NCBI RefSeq assembly: GCF_023715405.1
Contig: NZ_JAMBOC010000001.1
Span: 1,240,001 to 1,304,000, forward strand
Reading direction: 5' to 3'
Source: Solibacillus isronensis
GTDB lineage: Bacteria > Bacillota > Bacilli > Bacillales_A > Planococcaceae
DNA length: 64,000 nucleotides
This document shows positions 26,383 to 35,321 of the stretch, piece after piece. A model generated the notes under the pieces. The model saw only the letters and a program-made list of their open reading frames with translations. It was not told where the DNA came from and searched no databases. Positions within the stretch are counted from its first letter, which is position 1. Every line of letters starts with the position of its first letter. The position numbers and the translations under genes were made by a program.

Positions 26383-27015
26383 TTAAATTAATGCTTTTAA
26401 ATCATGAATAAATTCATATATAAAGTAACAGCCAAACCCGAATAATAATAAGCCTGCAATAATGGAAGTCCATTTAATCATCGCTCGGTTCATGACTTTC
26501 CTTGTAAGTGAAACAATTGTTAAAAGACCAATATCATGCAGTAAAATACCCGATAAAATGCCTAGTGCAACAATCAAAAATTGATTGGCCCCTTTTCCTG
26601 CATAAGAGTCGGCCAAAACTGCTCCAAAAACAGAAATCCAGAAAACGAGATTACCTGGTGAAACAGCAACTAATAAACCATTGCGGTATGTTGACAGAAA
26701 GGATTTATTCGCTTTCTCACCAGCTAACGCAATATCTTTATCAGCATTTTTAATTGAATCGAAAGCCAAAATAAATAAAAAGGCGGCTCCTATTAACCAA
26801 AGCGGTAGCTGAATATAAGCCAGCGACAAAAATTTAGCCACCCCCAAATACAAGGCAATGATTAAAGCTAGATCAATTGTCATTCCGCCAAGCCCTACTG
26901 CCCAACCGTGCATAAACCCATTTTTCAAACCCTGTTTCGTCATTTCGACTGTAATGGCTCCAACGGGCATTGCAATGGCAAGGCCAATCATGACATACGC
27001 AAAATATAAACTCAT
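26383..27015 (-). CDS. LysE family translocator
   Basis: 210 residues with six membrane helices. The N-terminal GLAIAMPVGAITVEMTKQGLKNG motif and VAVSPGNLVFWISVFGAVLA mark the LysE/RhtB amino-acid exporter superfamily. Direction of transport is export of amino acids or similar small molecules. Single gene, divergent from the ABC-F leader. Confidence 0.9.
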   Translation of the reverse strand: MSLYFAYVMIGLAIAMPVGAITVEMTKQGLKNGFMHGWAVGLGGMTIDLALIIALYLGVAKFLSLAYIQLPLWLIGAAFLFILAFDSIKNADKDIALAGEKANKSFLSTYRNGLLVAVSPGNLVFWISVFGAVLADSYAGKGANQFLIVALGILSGILLHDIGLLTIVSLTRKVMNRAMIKWTSIIAGLLLFGFGCYFIYEFIHDLKALI

Positions 27016-27129
27016 TCGACCACGTCTTCCAAGAAAAATTCCTTCTTACGTCCGTTTTATAAATATAATTATATTTGAATATTTATTAATCTTCAATCAC
27101 TTTTAAAATTTACCTAGTAAATTCCATTA

Positions 27130-27158
27130 TTGATTTATTTCCGGAAATCTATTATGAT
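27130..27158 (+). promoter_or_regulatory. Sigma-A promoter of the ABC-F leader
   Basis: TTGATT (27130-27135), 17-bp spacer, TATGAT (27153-27158). This starts a leader of about 320 nt before the ABC-F gene. Confidence 0.7.
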
Positions 27159-27190
27159 GGCATTAATTTATGAGAAGGAGGGATTTTTCT

Positions 27191-27214
27191 ATGTTTTTAC
27201 TTCGTTTACGCTAA
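27191..27214 (+). CDS. Leader peptide 1 of the ABC-F gene (MFLLRLR)
   Basis: Seven codons and a stop, with GAGAAGGAGGG 8 bases upstream, the best ribosome binding site in the leader. A terminator hairpin starts 11 bp after the stop. Antibiotic-stalled translation of such ORFs commonly controls read-through into ribosome-protection genes. Confidence 0.72.
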   Translation: MFLLRLR

Positions 27215-27224
27215 GCTGGCAATA

Positions 27225-27254
27225 AAAAAGCAAACCCATTCGATGGGCTTTTTT
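27225..27254 (+). terminator. Leader terminator 1
   Basis: CCCATTCGATGGG hairpin flanked by A and T runs, ending in CTTTTTTTG, directly after leader peptide 1. Confidence 0.75.
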
Positions 27255-27322
27255 GTCATGCTTGTTAACGATGAAACCATAGAGATTCCTCTTTAAACGG
27301 GAGACTTCTTTATTTTTTCGGC

Positions 27323-27348
27323 GCAGGCATACATATGTCTGCTTTTTT
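27323..27348 (+). terminator. Leader terminator 2
   Basis: Eight-bp stem (27323-27330 with 27335-27342, one G-T pair), 4-base loop, then six T. It lies between the two leader ORFs. Confidence 0.75.
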
Positions 27349-27389
27349 ATTGCATTTTAGACTCACGTATAAAATGGAGGGCTAAAACA

Positions 27390-27413
27390 ATGCAGATGCT
27401 TCTATTCTTTTAA
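27390..27413 (+). CDS. Leader peptide 2 of the ABC-F gene (MQMLLFF)
   Basis: Seven codons and a stop after TGGAGGG. Downstream, ATACGGGC (27413-27420) can pair with GCTCGTAT, and a CGATAAGCTATCG hairpin follows before the gene's own ribosome binding site. A second, possibly translational, control step is likely. Confidence 0.6.
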   Translation: MQMLLFF

Positions 27414-27487
27414 TACGGGCGAATAACACAAACCGCTCGTATCGATAAGCTATCGGTACGAAATTTTATATTTCGGAGGTAGCAATA

Positions 27488-28936
27488 ATGGAAAACTTAA
27501 GCTTTGAACTGAAAAATATACATGTACAATTTTTAGATAAGGATGTCCTTACAATCCCGCAGCTGGCCATTTATCAATTTGACCGCATTGGGATTGTCGG
27601 TAAAAATGGTGCCGGTAAAAGTACTTTATTAAAATTATTAACCGGTCAGCTCATTCCACAACAAGGGAATGTAAACGCACATGTTGATTATTACTATTTT
27701 GAACAAACATCCCCTGCCGTTACACAGGACAATATTGATATTGCGCTAGCCCATAAATTGAAGGCTGTCGATCCTCATAGCGGTGGTGAACAAACGAGGT
27801 TGAAGTTAACACAGGCATTCAGCCATTACTACGAGGCAATGCTTTTCGATGAACCGACAACGCACTTAGATCAGGACGGCATACGATTTTTGCAGGAGCA
27901 ACTCCGCTATTATTACGGAGCAGTCGTCATAGTTAGTCATGATCGAAACTTGTTGGATAGCGTCGTTACGTCAATCTGGGAAGTCAATGATGGGCATGTT
28001 ACGGTCTATAGCGGGAATTATTCCGATTATGCAGCGCAAAAAGAACGGGAAAAACAGGAGCAAGCTGCTGCCCATGAAAAATATGTTCGCGAAAAGGCAC
28101 ATCTGGAGAAGGCTGTTGCTGAAAAAATGAAAAAAGCCGAAAAAATTACCGAGGCTAAGAAGATGTCGAAAAAAGAAACGAAGGCCAAAGCGAATCGTAT
28201 GTTTGAAACAAAATCTAAAGGAACGAGTCAAAAATCGGTTTACCGCTCGGCTAAAGCAATGGAAAAACGGATTGAACAGCTTTCTGTTGTCGAAAAAGTA
28301 AAAGAAAACTTGCCACTTCACTTCAAACAATCGAAAGCACTGGAACTTCATAATAAAGTGCCGATTATGATGCAAGATCTTACTTTAGCAATCGGAAAGA
28401 AGATCCTTTTAAATCAATGCCAGCTTCAAATTCGGCTACAGGAAAAAATAGCTATAACAGGTCCGAACGGCAGCGGAAAATCAACATTGCTTCAGGCGAT
28501 TGTCGGAAAGCATCCAAATATAGATCTTTCACCGAAAGTAAAAATCGGTCACTTTTCACAGCTTGCTTATCAAAACTTACCGCATGAGACCGTTTGGGGT
28601 TTTATAAAAACACGAAGCGAATACAGCGATGCGTTTATTCGCACTATTTTGCATCAAATGCAGTTTGAACAGAATGATTTACAAAAGCGGATCACTGTTT
28701 TAAGCGGCGGTGAACGGATTCGATTGCTTTTAAGTCAGCTGTTTTTAGGTCAATATAATATTCTCCTGCTTGATGAGCCGACCAACTTCCTTGATATAGC
28801 TACAAAAGAGGCATTGGCAAACTTTATCCGAGGCTATGACGGCACTATTCTTTTTGTCTCCCATGATGACTATTTTGTGAAGCAAGTGGCTACAAGAATT
28901 ATAGAGATAAAAGATACCGCATTAATTGAAGTATGA
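27488..28936 (+). CDS. ABC-F ribosomal protection protein (Msr/Vga/VmlR type)
   Basis: 482 residues with two ABC domains and no membrane segments. First domain: GKNGAGKSTLL (about 38-48), signature HSGGEQTRLK, Walker B MLFDEPTTHLD. A long Lys/Glu-rich interdomain linker follows (about 185-275). Second domain: GPNGSGKSTLL, LSGGERIRLLLSQL, LLLDEPTNFLD. Antibiotic-resistance ABC-F proteins enter the ribosomal E site and dislodge drugs such as macrolides, lincosamides and pleuromutilins. The attenuator-like leader supports drug-induced expression. A housekeeping ABC-F is the alternative. Confidence 0.9.
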   Translation: MENLSFELKNIHVQFLDKDVLTIPQLAIYQFDRIGIVGKNGAGKSTLLKLLTGQLIPQQGNVNAHVDYYYFEQTSPAVTQDNIDIALAHKLKAVDPHSGGEQTRLKLTQAFSHYYEAMLFDEPTTHLDQDGIRFLQEQLRYYYGAVVIVSHDRNLLDSVVTSIWEVNDGHVTVYSGNYSDYAAQKEREKQEQAAAHEKYVREKAHLEKAVAEKMKKAEKITEAKKMSKKETKAKANRMFETKSKGTSQKSVYRSAKAMEKRIEQLSVVEKVKENLPLHFKQSKALELHNKVPIMMQDLTLAIGKKILLNQCQLQIRLQEKIAITGPNGSGKSTLLQAIVGKHPNIDLSPKVKIGHFSQLAYQNLPHETVWGFIKTRSEYSDAFIRTILHQMQFEQNDLQKRITVLSGGERIRLLLSQLFLGQYNILLLDEPTNFLDIATKEALANFIRGYDGTILFVSHDDYFVKQVATRIIEIKDTALIEV

Positions 28937-29058
28937 TTTCACAAGCTTTTTACGAAAGATACAATTCTTTCATTTCCAACCGATGTGCACTAAAATAATC
29001 CTTATGGTAATGATAGTAAGAAAAGGAAACGAGCCATTAATTATTTGGAGGTCATCAC

Positions 29059-30105
29059 ATGGAAATAGGTATTTCAACTTTTGCAGAAACTACACCGGAT
29101 GCGTTAACAGGTGAAACAGTAAGTCATGCCGAGCGACTGCGACAAATCGTCGAAGAAATTAAGCTGGCGGATTCGGTAGGACTGGATGTGTATGGTGTCG
29201 GAGAACATCACCGCGAAGATTATGCAGCATCAGTTCCTTCTGTCGTACTCGCGGCAGCTGCTATGCAAACAAAACAAATTCGATTGACGAGCGCTGTAAC
29301 GGTACTCTCATCTGACGATCCTGTACGTGTCTTCCAGCAATTCGCAACACTTGACGGACTATCGAACGGCCGCGCCGAAATTATGGCTGGACGCGGTTCA
29401 TTCATTGAGTCCTTCCCGCTGTTCGGCAATAACTTGAATGATTATGATGCGCTTTTTGAAGAAAAACTCGATCTATTATTAAATCTTCAGGAAAATGAGA
29501 TTGTGTCATCAACTGGCCATTTCCGTCCATCTATTCCAGGAAGCGGCATCTACCCGCGCCCTGTGCAGGAAAAATTACCGATTTGGGTGGCGAGCGGCGG
29601 TACACCACAATCTGCCATCCGTGCTGCCACATTGGGCTTGCCGTTAACATTGGCCATTATCGGAGGAAGTCCACTGTATTTCGCACGCATCGTTCAACTG
29701 TATTATGATGTAGCGAAAAAAGCAGGCCATGATATTTCGAAGCTGCGTGTCGCTTCCCATTCACATGGTTTTATTGCGGATACGACAGAACTTGCAGCAG
29801 AACAATTTTTCCCTTCAACAGCAGCGGCAATGACAAAACTTGGCCGTGAACGTGGATGGGCTCCGTACACACGCGAAGCATTTGATGAGGCCCGAAGCTT
29901 GGAAGGCGCTCTTTATGTAGGCGATGTTGACACGGTTGCTAAGAAAATCATTTATCTTTACGAACATGTCGGCATTTCAAGATTTTTCCTACATGTGCCG
30001 GTCGGTTCTATGCCGCACGACCAAGTGCTGCATGCCATCGAACTGTTAGGTACGAAAGTTGCACCAATTGTACGTGAGGAAGTAGCAAAATTAAAGAATA
30101 GATAA
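29059..30105 (+). CDS. LLM class flavin-dependent oxidoreductase
   Basis: 348 residues, luciferase-like monooxygenase TIM barrel. It shows EIGISTFAETTPD at the start, LDVYGVGEHHREDYAAS, TSAVTVLSSDDPVRVFQQFATLDGLSNGRAEIMAGRGSF, and PIWVASGG. FMN/F420-type oxidoreductase of unknown substrate. TTGGAGG lies eight bases before the ATG; terminator downstream; single gene. Confidence 0.92.
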   Translation: MEIGISTFAETTPDALTGETVSHAERLRQIVEEIKLADSVGLDVYGVGEHHREDYAASVPSVVLAAAAMQTKQIRLTSAVTVLSSDDPVRVFQQFATLDGLSNGRAEIMAGRGSFIESFPLFGNNLNDYDALFEEKLDLLLNLQENEIVSSTGHFRPSIPGSGIYPRPVQEKLPIWVASGGTPQSAIRAATLGLPLTLAIIGGSPLYFARIVQLYYDVAKKAGHDISKLRVASHSHGFIADTTELAAEQFFPSTAAAMTKLGRERGWAPYTREAFDEARSLEGALYVGDVDTVAKKIIYLYEHVGISRFFLHVPVGSMPHDQVLHAIELLGTKVAPIVREEVAKLKNR

Positions 30106-30115
30106 AGTGTTAGTT

Positions 30116-30155
30116 AATGGGTTGTGCAGTTTTTTGCTGCACACCCATTTTTTTA
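30116..30155 (+). terminator. Terminator of the LLM gene
   Basis: AATGGGTTGTGCAG pairs with CTGCACACCCATT (one bulged base), then seven T. Confidence 0.9.
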
Positions 30156-30306
30156 TGAAATTTACTTTTCCCCATTTCCCCATAACTTTTCGACTCTATT
30201 AACTAGAATAATAAAGAAATTGCTTAAAATTCTGAAAATTATTGCAATTAGAAATTTAATAAATTACAATAACATGAATTCAATAGAAAGCTGAGGTTAC
30301 ATCATC

Positions 30307-31251
30307 ATGGGAGTTTTACAGAAGATAGGTAAGTTTGCAGGAAATACATTTGCGATTTGGGTACTCGCTGCAGCTGGTTTAGCGATTTGGATACCTGAAT
30401 ATTTCACATGGATTGGCAGTTACATCACCATATTATTAGGAATTGTCATGTTTGGTATGGGGATGACATTAAAATTAGATGATTTTAAATTAATTCTTCA
30501 ACATCCGAAAGGTGTTATTATCGGGATCGTTTCCCAGTTTGTCATTATGCCGTTACTTGCATTTGCGTTAGCCAAAGTTTTCAATTTGCCACCTGAAATT
30601 GCAGTTGGGGTTATATTAGTAGGTTGTTGTCCAGGGGGTACGTCATCAAACGTTATGACATTCCTCGCAAAAGGAAATACGGCATTATCTGTTACGATTA
30701 CCTCATTCACAACATTATTAGCACCTTTTGTAACACCTGCTCTAATCTACTTATTAGCAAGTGAATGGTTACCAGTTTCATTTATGGCCATGTTTATGTC
30801 AGTAATTAAAGTTGTGTTAATTCCGATTATTTTAGGGATTCTTGCACAGTTCTTATTTAGACCACTTGTAGAAAAAAGTGTTGATATTCTTCCTACAGTA
30901 TCAGTTGTGGCAATCGTGATGATCGTTGCTGCTGTAGTAAGCGGAAGCCGCGATAAAATTTTAGAAACAGGATTAATCATTTTTGCCATTGTTATTTTAC
31001 ATAATGGTTTAGGTTACTTACTAGGATTTTTAGTAGCAAAACTATTTAAACTGAAATACGATGATCAAAAAGCAGTATCGATCGAAGTTGGGATGCAGAA
31101 TTCAGGTTTAGGAGCGCAATTAGCGATGGCCCACTTCGACCCAGTATCAGCCGTTCCGAGTGCTATCTTCAGTTTCTGGCACAATATTTCGGGACCGATT
31201 CTTGCTACATATTGGGGATCAAAAGCGAATAAGAAGGAAAACAATAAATAG
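30307..31251 (+). CDS. Bile acid:sodium symporter (BASS) family protein
   Basis: 314 residues with nine to ten membrane helices. It carries the BASS signatures VGVILVGCCPGGTSSNVMTFLAKGN (about 98-122) and SIEVGMQNSGLGAQLA. The family imports organic anions (e.g. bile acids, pantoate) with sodium; in bacteria without bile acids the true substrate is usually another organic anion. Single gene with its own terminator. Confidence 0.93.
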   Translation: MGVLQKIGKFAGNTFAIWVLAAAGLAIWIPEYFTWIGSYITILLGIVMFGMGMTLKLDDFKLILQHPKGVIIGIVSQFVIMPLLAFALAKVFNLPPEIAVGVILVGCCPGGTSSNVMTFLAKGNTALSVTITSFTTLLAPFVTPALIYLLASEWLPVSFMAMFMSVIKVVLIPIILGILAQFLFRPLVEKSVDILPTVSVVAIVMIVAAVVSGSRDKILETGLIIFAIVILHNGLGYLLGFLVAKLFKLKYDDQKAVSIEVGMQNSGLGAQLAMAHFDPVSAVPSAIFSFWHNISGPILATYWGSKANKKENNK

Positions 31252-31261
31252 ATATTACAGA

Positions 31262-31304
31262 AAAAGTGGTACGAATGCATTTTGATTCGTACCACCTTTT
31301 TTTT
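31262..31304 (+). terminator. Terminator of the BASS gene
   Basis: Stem GTGGTACGAAT / ATTCGTACCAC with an A run before and eight T after. Confidence 0.9.
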
Positions 31305-31375
31305 CGTTCTTATGTATTATGGTGCTTTCAAATAGCTATTGTTCCGGTACATGAAATCATTTTATGAAAAAAAAC

Positions 31376-31888
31376 TTATCTATCTTTCAAAAACAACTTA
31401 TATTGTACTAATTTAACTTCTTTACCTATGTATAATTCAGTTCCTTCACGGCTCTCTTCAGTGAATCCGATCTTCTTCATCATTTTTCTGGAGCGATGAT
31501 TTGTTTCGTGTGTCTCTCCGTAAAATGTGGTAATTCCGAATTGTTCATTCGCATAATCCATTAATTTTTTTACCATTTGTGTCCCAATACCAACATTCCA
31601 AAGAGTACTGTCTCCTATAGCAATACCAATTTCAGCACTATTATTTTTAATTTCGGCTAAATCAGCATAACCGATAAGTCTATTTTTATATTCAATTCCC
31701 AAACGGATCATATCTTTTTCTTGGTTGGCTACACAACGTTCCCACCATTTAAATAATTCCATATGATCTCTATTTTTCTGCCATCCATTTGCTTCACAAA
31801 AATGCTCATCCCTACTCCAATCAACTACAGCATTGAAGTCTTCTAATTTCAACTTTCTAAAGTAAATTTCATTTCGATTAATATCCAT
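31376..31888 (-). CDS. GNAT family N-acetyltransferase (second of pair)
   Basis: 170 residues, RimJ/RimL-like. The fold markers are IYFRKLKLEDFNAVVDWSRDEHF, IGIAIGDSTLWNVGIGTQMVKKLMDYANEQ (acetyl-CoA binding) and THETNHRSRKMMKKIGFTEE. Its start directly follows the stop of the preceding GNAT gene. Substrate unknown. Confidence 0.88.
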   Translation of the reverse strand: MDINRNEIYFRKLKLEDFNAVVDWSRDEHFCEANGWQKNRDHMELFKWWERCVANQEKDMIRLGIEYKNRLIGYADLAEIKNNSAEIGIAIGDSTLWNVGIGTQMVKKLMDYANEQFGITTFYGETHETNHRSRKMMKKIGFTEESREGTELYIGKEVKLVQYKLFLKDR

Positions 31889-32433
31889 TATTCATCTCCT
31901 CCATTTTGCCGATTAAACTTTGCTAACATAATTACATCGAAAGCCTCGTTATTTTGGTACATATACTCTCTTAAAATGCCTTCCTTTTCAAATCCCTGTT
32001 TCATCAATAATTGACTGGAACCATCATTTTCAACAAAAACGATGGCACCGATTCTTGTTAACTCCATCTCTTGAAATCCATGTTCAACGATTTTAGCTAC
32101 TGCTTCTGATGCATAGCCATTACGCCAAAATTCTGGATGAATTTCATATCCAACTTCTGCACGTCGATGTGCTTTTGACCATGAGTTAAAGCCAATTGTA
32201 CCGATTAACCCCTGAACGCCCTTCCTCTCAATTCCCCAGCGTATTCCTTTTTCAGATTGAAAATTACTAGTAAATGCCTGTATTAACATTTCTGCCTGTT
32301 CCATTGTTTTAAATGTGTCCAATCCATAGTATTTTGTTACCTCATCGCTTGAAAAAATTGAATAGATCGCTTCTACATCGGCAGGTAGAATTTCTCTTAA
32401 AACGAGTCGTTCGGTTTCTAATTTTGGAAACAT
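31888..32433 (-). CDS. GNAT family N-acetyltransferase (RimJ/RimL type)
   Basis: 181 residues beginning MFPKLETERLVLREILPAD, the standard RimJ/RimL opening, with RRAEVGYEIHPEFWRNGYASEAVAKI binding acetyl-CoA and FVENDGSSQLLMKQGFEKEG. It may acetylate a protein N-terminus or a small molecule. AAAAGGGG precedes the ATG. Cotranscribed with the next GNAT. Confidence 0.92.
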   Translation of the reverse strand: MFPKLETERLVLREILPADVEAIYSIFSSDEVTKYYGLDTFKTMEQAEMLIQAFTSNFQSEKGIRWGIERKGVQGLIGTIGFNSWSKAHRRAEVGYEIHPEFWRNGYASEAVAKIVEHGFQEMELTRIGAIVFVENDGSSQLLMKQGFEKEGILREYMYQNNEAFDVIMLAKFNRQNGGDE

Positions 32434-32612
32434 ATTACTACCCCTTTTTTAAGCAAATTGCATAATTCGGTGGACAATCTGATTTTCTATTTTCAATATA
32501 AGATCCCTTAATGTCACCTAGTTATATTTGACTTCTTCATTTGTATAAATGCTTTTATGTATTAGTCATCCGGTTTTCACAACGGATGAATCGTGCAACT
32601 AAATATTTAAAT

Positions 32613-32643
32613 ATGAAAACCCTTGCCGTTTAAATGGCAAGGG
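32613..32643 (-). terminator. Terminator of the SLH protein gene
   Basis: CCCTTGCC / GGCAAGGG stem with TTTTC on the minus strand, about 40 bp after the stop. Confidence 0.8.
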
Positions 32644-32682
32644 ATATTTCATTAAATCAATGTGTTAAAAACAAACCTGCTA

Positions 32683-34911
32683 TTAATAATTATTAATCTG
32701 ATATTCGTTCATTTTATGAGCTAAACGAATTGTTACTTGAGCTAATTGTGCATACGTAACTTCACTAGTTGGCTTCAGCTGATTATTTTCAGCTTCAAGT
32801 AATCCCATTGCATATGCTAATGCCACGTGACCACGTAATTCCTTATCCACAAGTGCGGCATCACTGTATTTCAATTCATATATATCACTCAGTTGTGCAG
32901 GTTTATTTAGTTTTAATGTACCAATTACCCATTTTGCCAGTTCCTGATTTGTAAGAGCTGTCTTCGGATTAAATGTTTTAGTAGATGCATCAAGCATTCC
33001 CATTTGTAATGCACGTGTGACAAATGCATATGAGGCATCGTCTGGCGTTATATCAGTAAATGATTCGGCCGCCGTTTCAAACTCATTGTAACTAGAGCTA
33101 TAATACATGTATGTTACCGATTTAAGTAATACTTTTAATGCTTCCTCTTTAGTAATAGGGGCATCTGGGTTAAACTTTTCATTCACTTCTAAAATACCCG
33201 CATGAATTAAATAATTTAATTCTTCAGCAGCTTTTGGATGCTCGATTTTCGGCTTGTCCGAATTGGCCATTCCATAAGAATCTAACCATTCACCTGTTTT
33301 GGCATCAATGCCCGCGGAAGCCCCTTCTTTGAAGACTGGTTGGTATGCTAAACTGTAATGCTGCTCATTCCCGACCTTTGGATGATTCACATATTGCAGC
33401 TTCAGTTTCAACTCATCTTTCAACATTTTTGTTGCTTCCTGTTCAGATAAAAGATCAGTTGCTGCTGGCCACTCCAAATCACCATAATCGCTCATATACA
33501 AGCTCAATAAAGCACCAGTTTTAGCATCGACACCTACTGAAATGTTGTCTCCCACTACTGATAAGCCGTTCACGATGCGTGGGAACGTAAAGTTATAACT
33601 ATTATTGTAAGTTTCGTGGTAGCCTTCATTAACTGGCAATGCATACTTATGAGCAGATGATGGTATCCATTCTTTTACAAGAGCGATCGCTTTATCCAAT
33701 GCCTGTTTCTGTGTTAATTTCACTTCTGCCTCGGCGTCATTATTATCTTCTTCAAGATGACTTTTAATATCACTGTAATGAATGAATTCCCCTGTTGCTT
33801 TATCAATTGTTAGCACAGTTCCTGTTCCACCATTACGATAGTTATACATATATTGAATGTTGAAGACTTCTTTACCAGTCTCCGATGTCGTTTCTTCAAC
33901 CGCTCCAATCTCCAGTTGAACACCTTTTATATCTGTTGCAAGCAATTTCTCAGCCAATGCTCGCGCCTGATCAGCTGTCATGTTTGGCTGTTTTGCCGCT
34001 AATGGTGCAGAAACAATCGGTGTAATTGATTTAGCGGATAATGTTGAAGAGAGTCCGTCCAAAGTTAACCAATCCCCTGTTTGTGCATGGATACCTGAAA
34101 TAATCTGGCTATTTGGTTCATAAACAAGCTTAACCTTGTGATCCCCTGTTGAATAATCCGGTATAATTGTATAGGACAATTGTGCTTTTAAAGCATCCTG
34201 CACGCGGTTAGCAATGGAAGATTCATCTTGTTTTTTGGACGGATCATCATACGTGAAATTATTTTTTGGAGAGGTTGTTCTATAAAATGATGATACTGTG
34301 CCATCCCCTAACACACGAATATTAATAGTTTGATCTGAAATTGGAATCCCTGAATTTTTCTTCTCATAAATAAATGAGTATTCAACAGGCCGCGTTAAAA
34401 TAGATGGCGAGTAATAATCGTGTGCGTTTGGCACAAGCTCATACCCCTCGCCTTTATTGAACTTTTCCATAAATTTATCCGCAGATTTTTGCGCTTCTTC
34501 TTTTGAATATTTTGCCGGGAACAATACATCCTTTGTGTTTACTGGTTGATAGTAGAATTGTTCTAACTCCAACGTATCTCCCGCAAAAACAAAGCTTCCA
34601 TGTTCATATTGGTCATCAATATTCTTTGAGAAATAAAGTTCATAACGCACCGTAGAGTCTGTAGGATGTGAATATCCTGTACCTGTACGAAAATCTTTTT
34701 CAGATACATGTAAGAACTCATTTGGAAATAATGCTCGGAAACGCTTCATTAAATCATCTTTTGTTACCGTTGTATTCGTTTGTGCAACTTGAATCGGCAA
34801 TGTCTCCATCCGTTCATTTCCAATTGTTGAAGCACTAGCAATTGGTGCTAATAACCCAACAGACAGCGCTGTTGCAGTTAACATGGCACCCGCCTTTTTT
34901 AAAGTTACCAC
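32683..34911 (-). CDS. S-layer-homology protein with YcdB/YcdC and PepSY-like repeats
   Basis: 742 residues. Signal peptide MVTLKKAGAMLTATALSVGL, probable cut after SASA. Residues about 45-540 hold repeated YcdB/YcdC-type units with PepSY-like character (each containing Y-x-P-x-I/V and AKTGEWL/DKATGEFIHY turns). The C-terminus (about 565-742) has three SLH-like units (FTDITPDDASYAFVTRALQMGML, FNPKTALTNQELAKW, LKPTSEVTYAQLAQV) that bind pyruvylated wall polymer. Exported, wall-bound; PepSY-type units are often thought to inhibit proteases. GTG start after AGGGGG. Confidence 0.9.
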   Translation of the reverse strand: MVTLKKAGAMLTATALSVGLLAPIASASTIGNERMETLPIQVAQTNTTVTKDDLMKRFRALFPNEFLHVSEKDFRTGTGYSHPTDSTVRYELYFSKNIDDQYEHGSFVFAGDTLELEQFYYQPVNTKDVLFPAKYSKEEAQKSADKFMEKFNKGEGYELVPNAHDYYSPSILTRPVEYSFIYEKKNSGIPISDQTINIRVLGDGTVSSFYRTTSPKNNFTYDDPSKKQDESSIANRVQDALKAQLSYTIIPDYSTGDHKVKLVYEPNSQIISGIHAQTGDWLTLDGLSSTLSAKSITPIVSAPLAAKQPNMTADQARALAEKLLATDIKGVQLEIGAVEETTSETGKEVFNIQYMYNYRNGGTGTVLTIDKATGEFIHYSDIKSHLEEDNNDAEAEVKLTQKQALDKAIALVKEWIPSSAHKYALPVNEGYHETYNNSYNFTFPRIVNGLSVVGDNISVGVDAKTGALLSLYMSDYGDLEWPAATDLLSEQEATKMLKDELKLKLQYVNHPKVGNEQHYSLAYQPVFKEGASAGIDAKTGEWLDSYGMANSDKPKIEHPKAAEELNYLIHAGILEVNEKFNPDAPITKEEALKVLLKSVTYMYYSSSYNEFETAAESFTDITPDDASYAFVTRALQMGMLDASTKTFNPKTALTNQELAKWVIGTLKLNKPAQLSDIYELKYSDAALVDKELRGHVALAYAMGLLEAENNQLKPTSEVTYAQLAQVTIRLAHKMNEYQINNY

Positions 34912-35321
34912 TCTTCATCCCCCTATCTCTTTTTCGTAAAACAACTGTTTACACTTACATATTACGAATTACAACTACAATAAGTTTCATAATATGTAAT
35001 ATTTTAACTTAATATTATAAATCTCCAATGCCGATCAGCCAAATGTCTAATCGTTTTATCAATAACATAAAAAATTAATTCCTCCCTTTTACCTCTTTTC
35101 GAAAACAATAGCAGTTATTAAGAGTCTTATTTCAAATTATTCCCAAAAGAATAAAAAACACCTATTTTGAAATATAGTGTAAATTCTTTTTATGCAAATA
35201 CCTTTTTAAGTAAATGTTGAATTGACAAAAATAAAGATTTAGTTAATAATTTATAAAATAAGTAACAACTTTAAAAATTTTATAAGTTGTCTCTTTATAA
35301 AAGAGATAAAAGGAGAGTACT
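34912..35321. other. Divergent promoter region, SLH protein / ProX
   Basis: 410 bp, very AT-rich. On the plus strand TTGACA at 35222-35227, with a weak AATAAT-type -10 17 bp on, is a candidate promoter for the glycine-betaine binding gene. A small TCTCTT/AAGAGA hairpin precedes its ribosome binding site. A TAATATT/AATATTA inverted repeat lies near the SLH-gene side. No ORF or known RNA. Confidence 0.5.
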
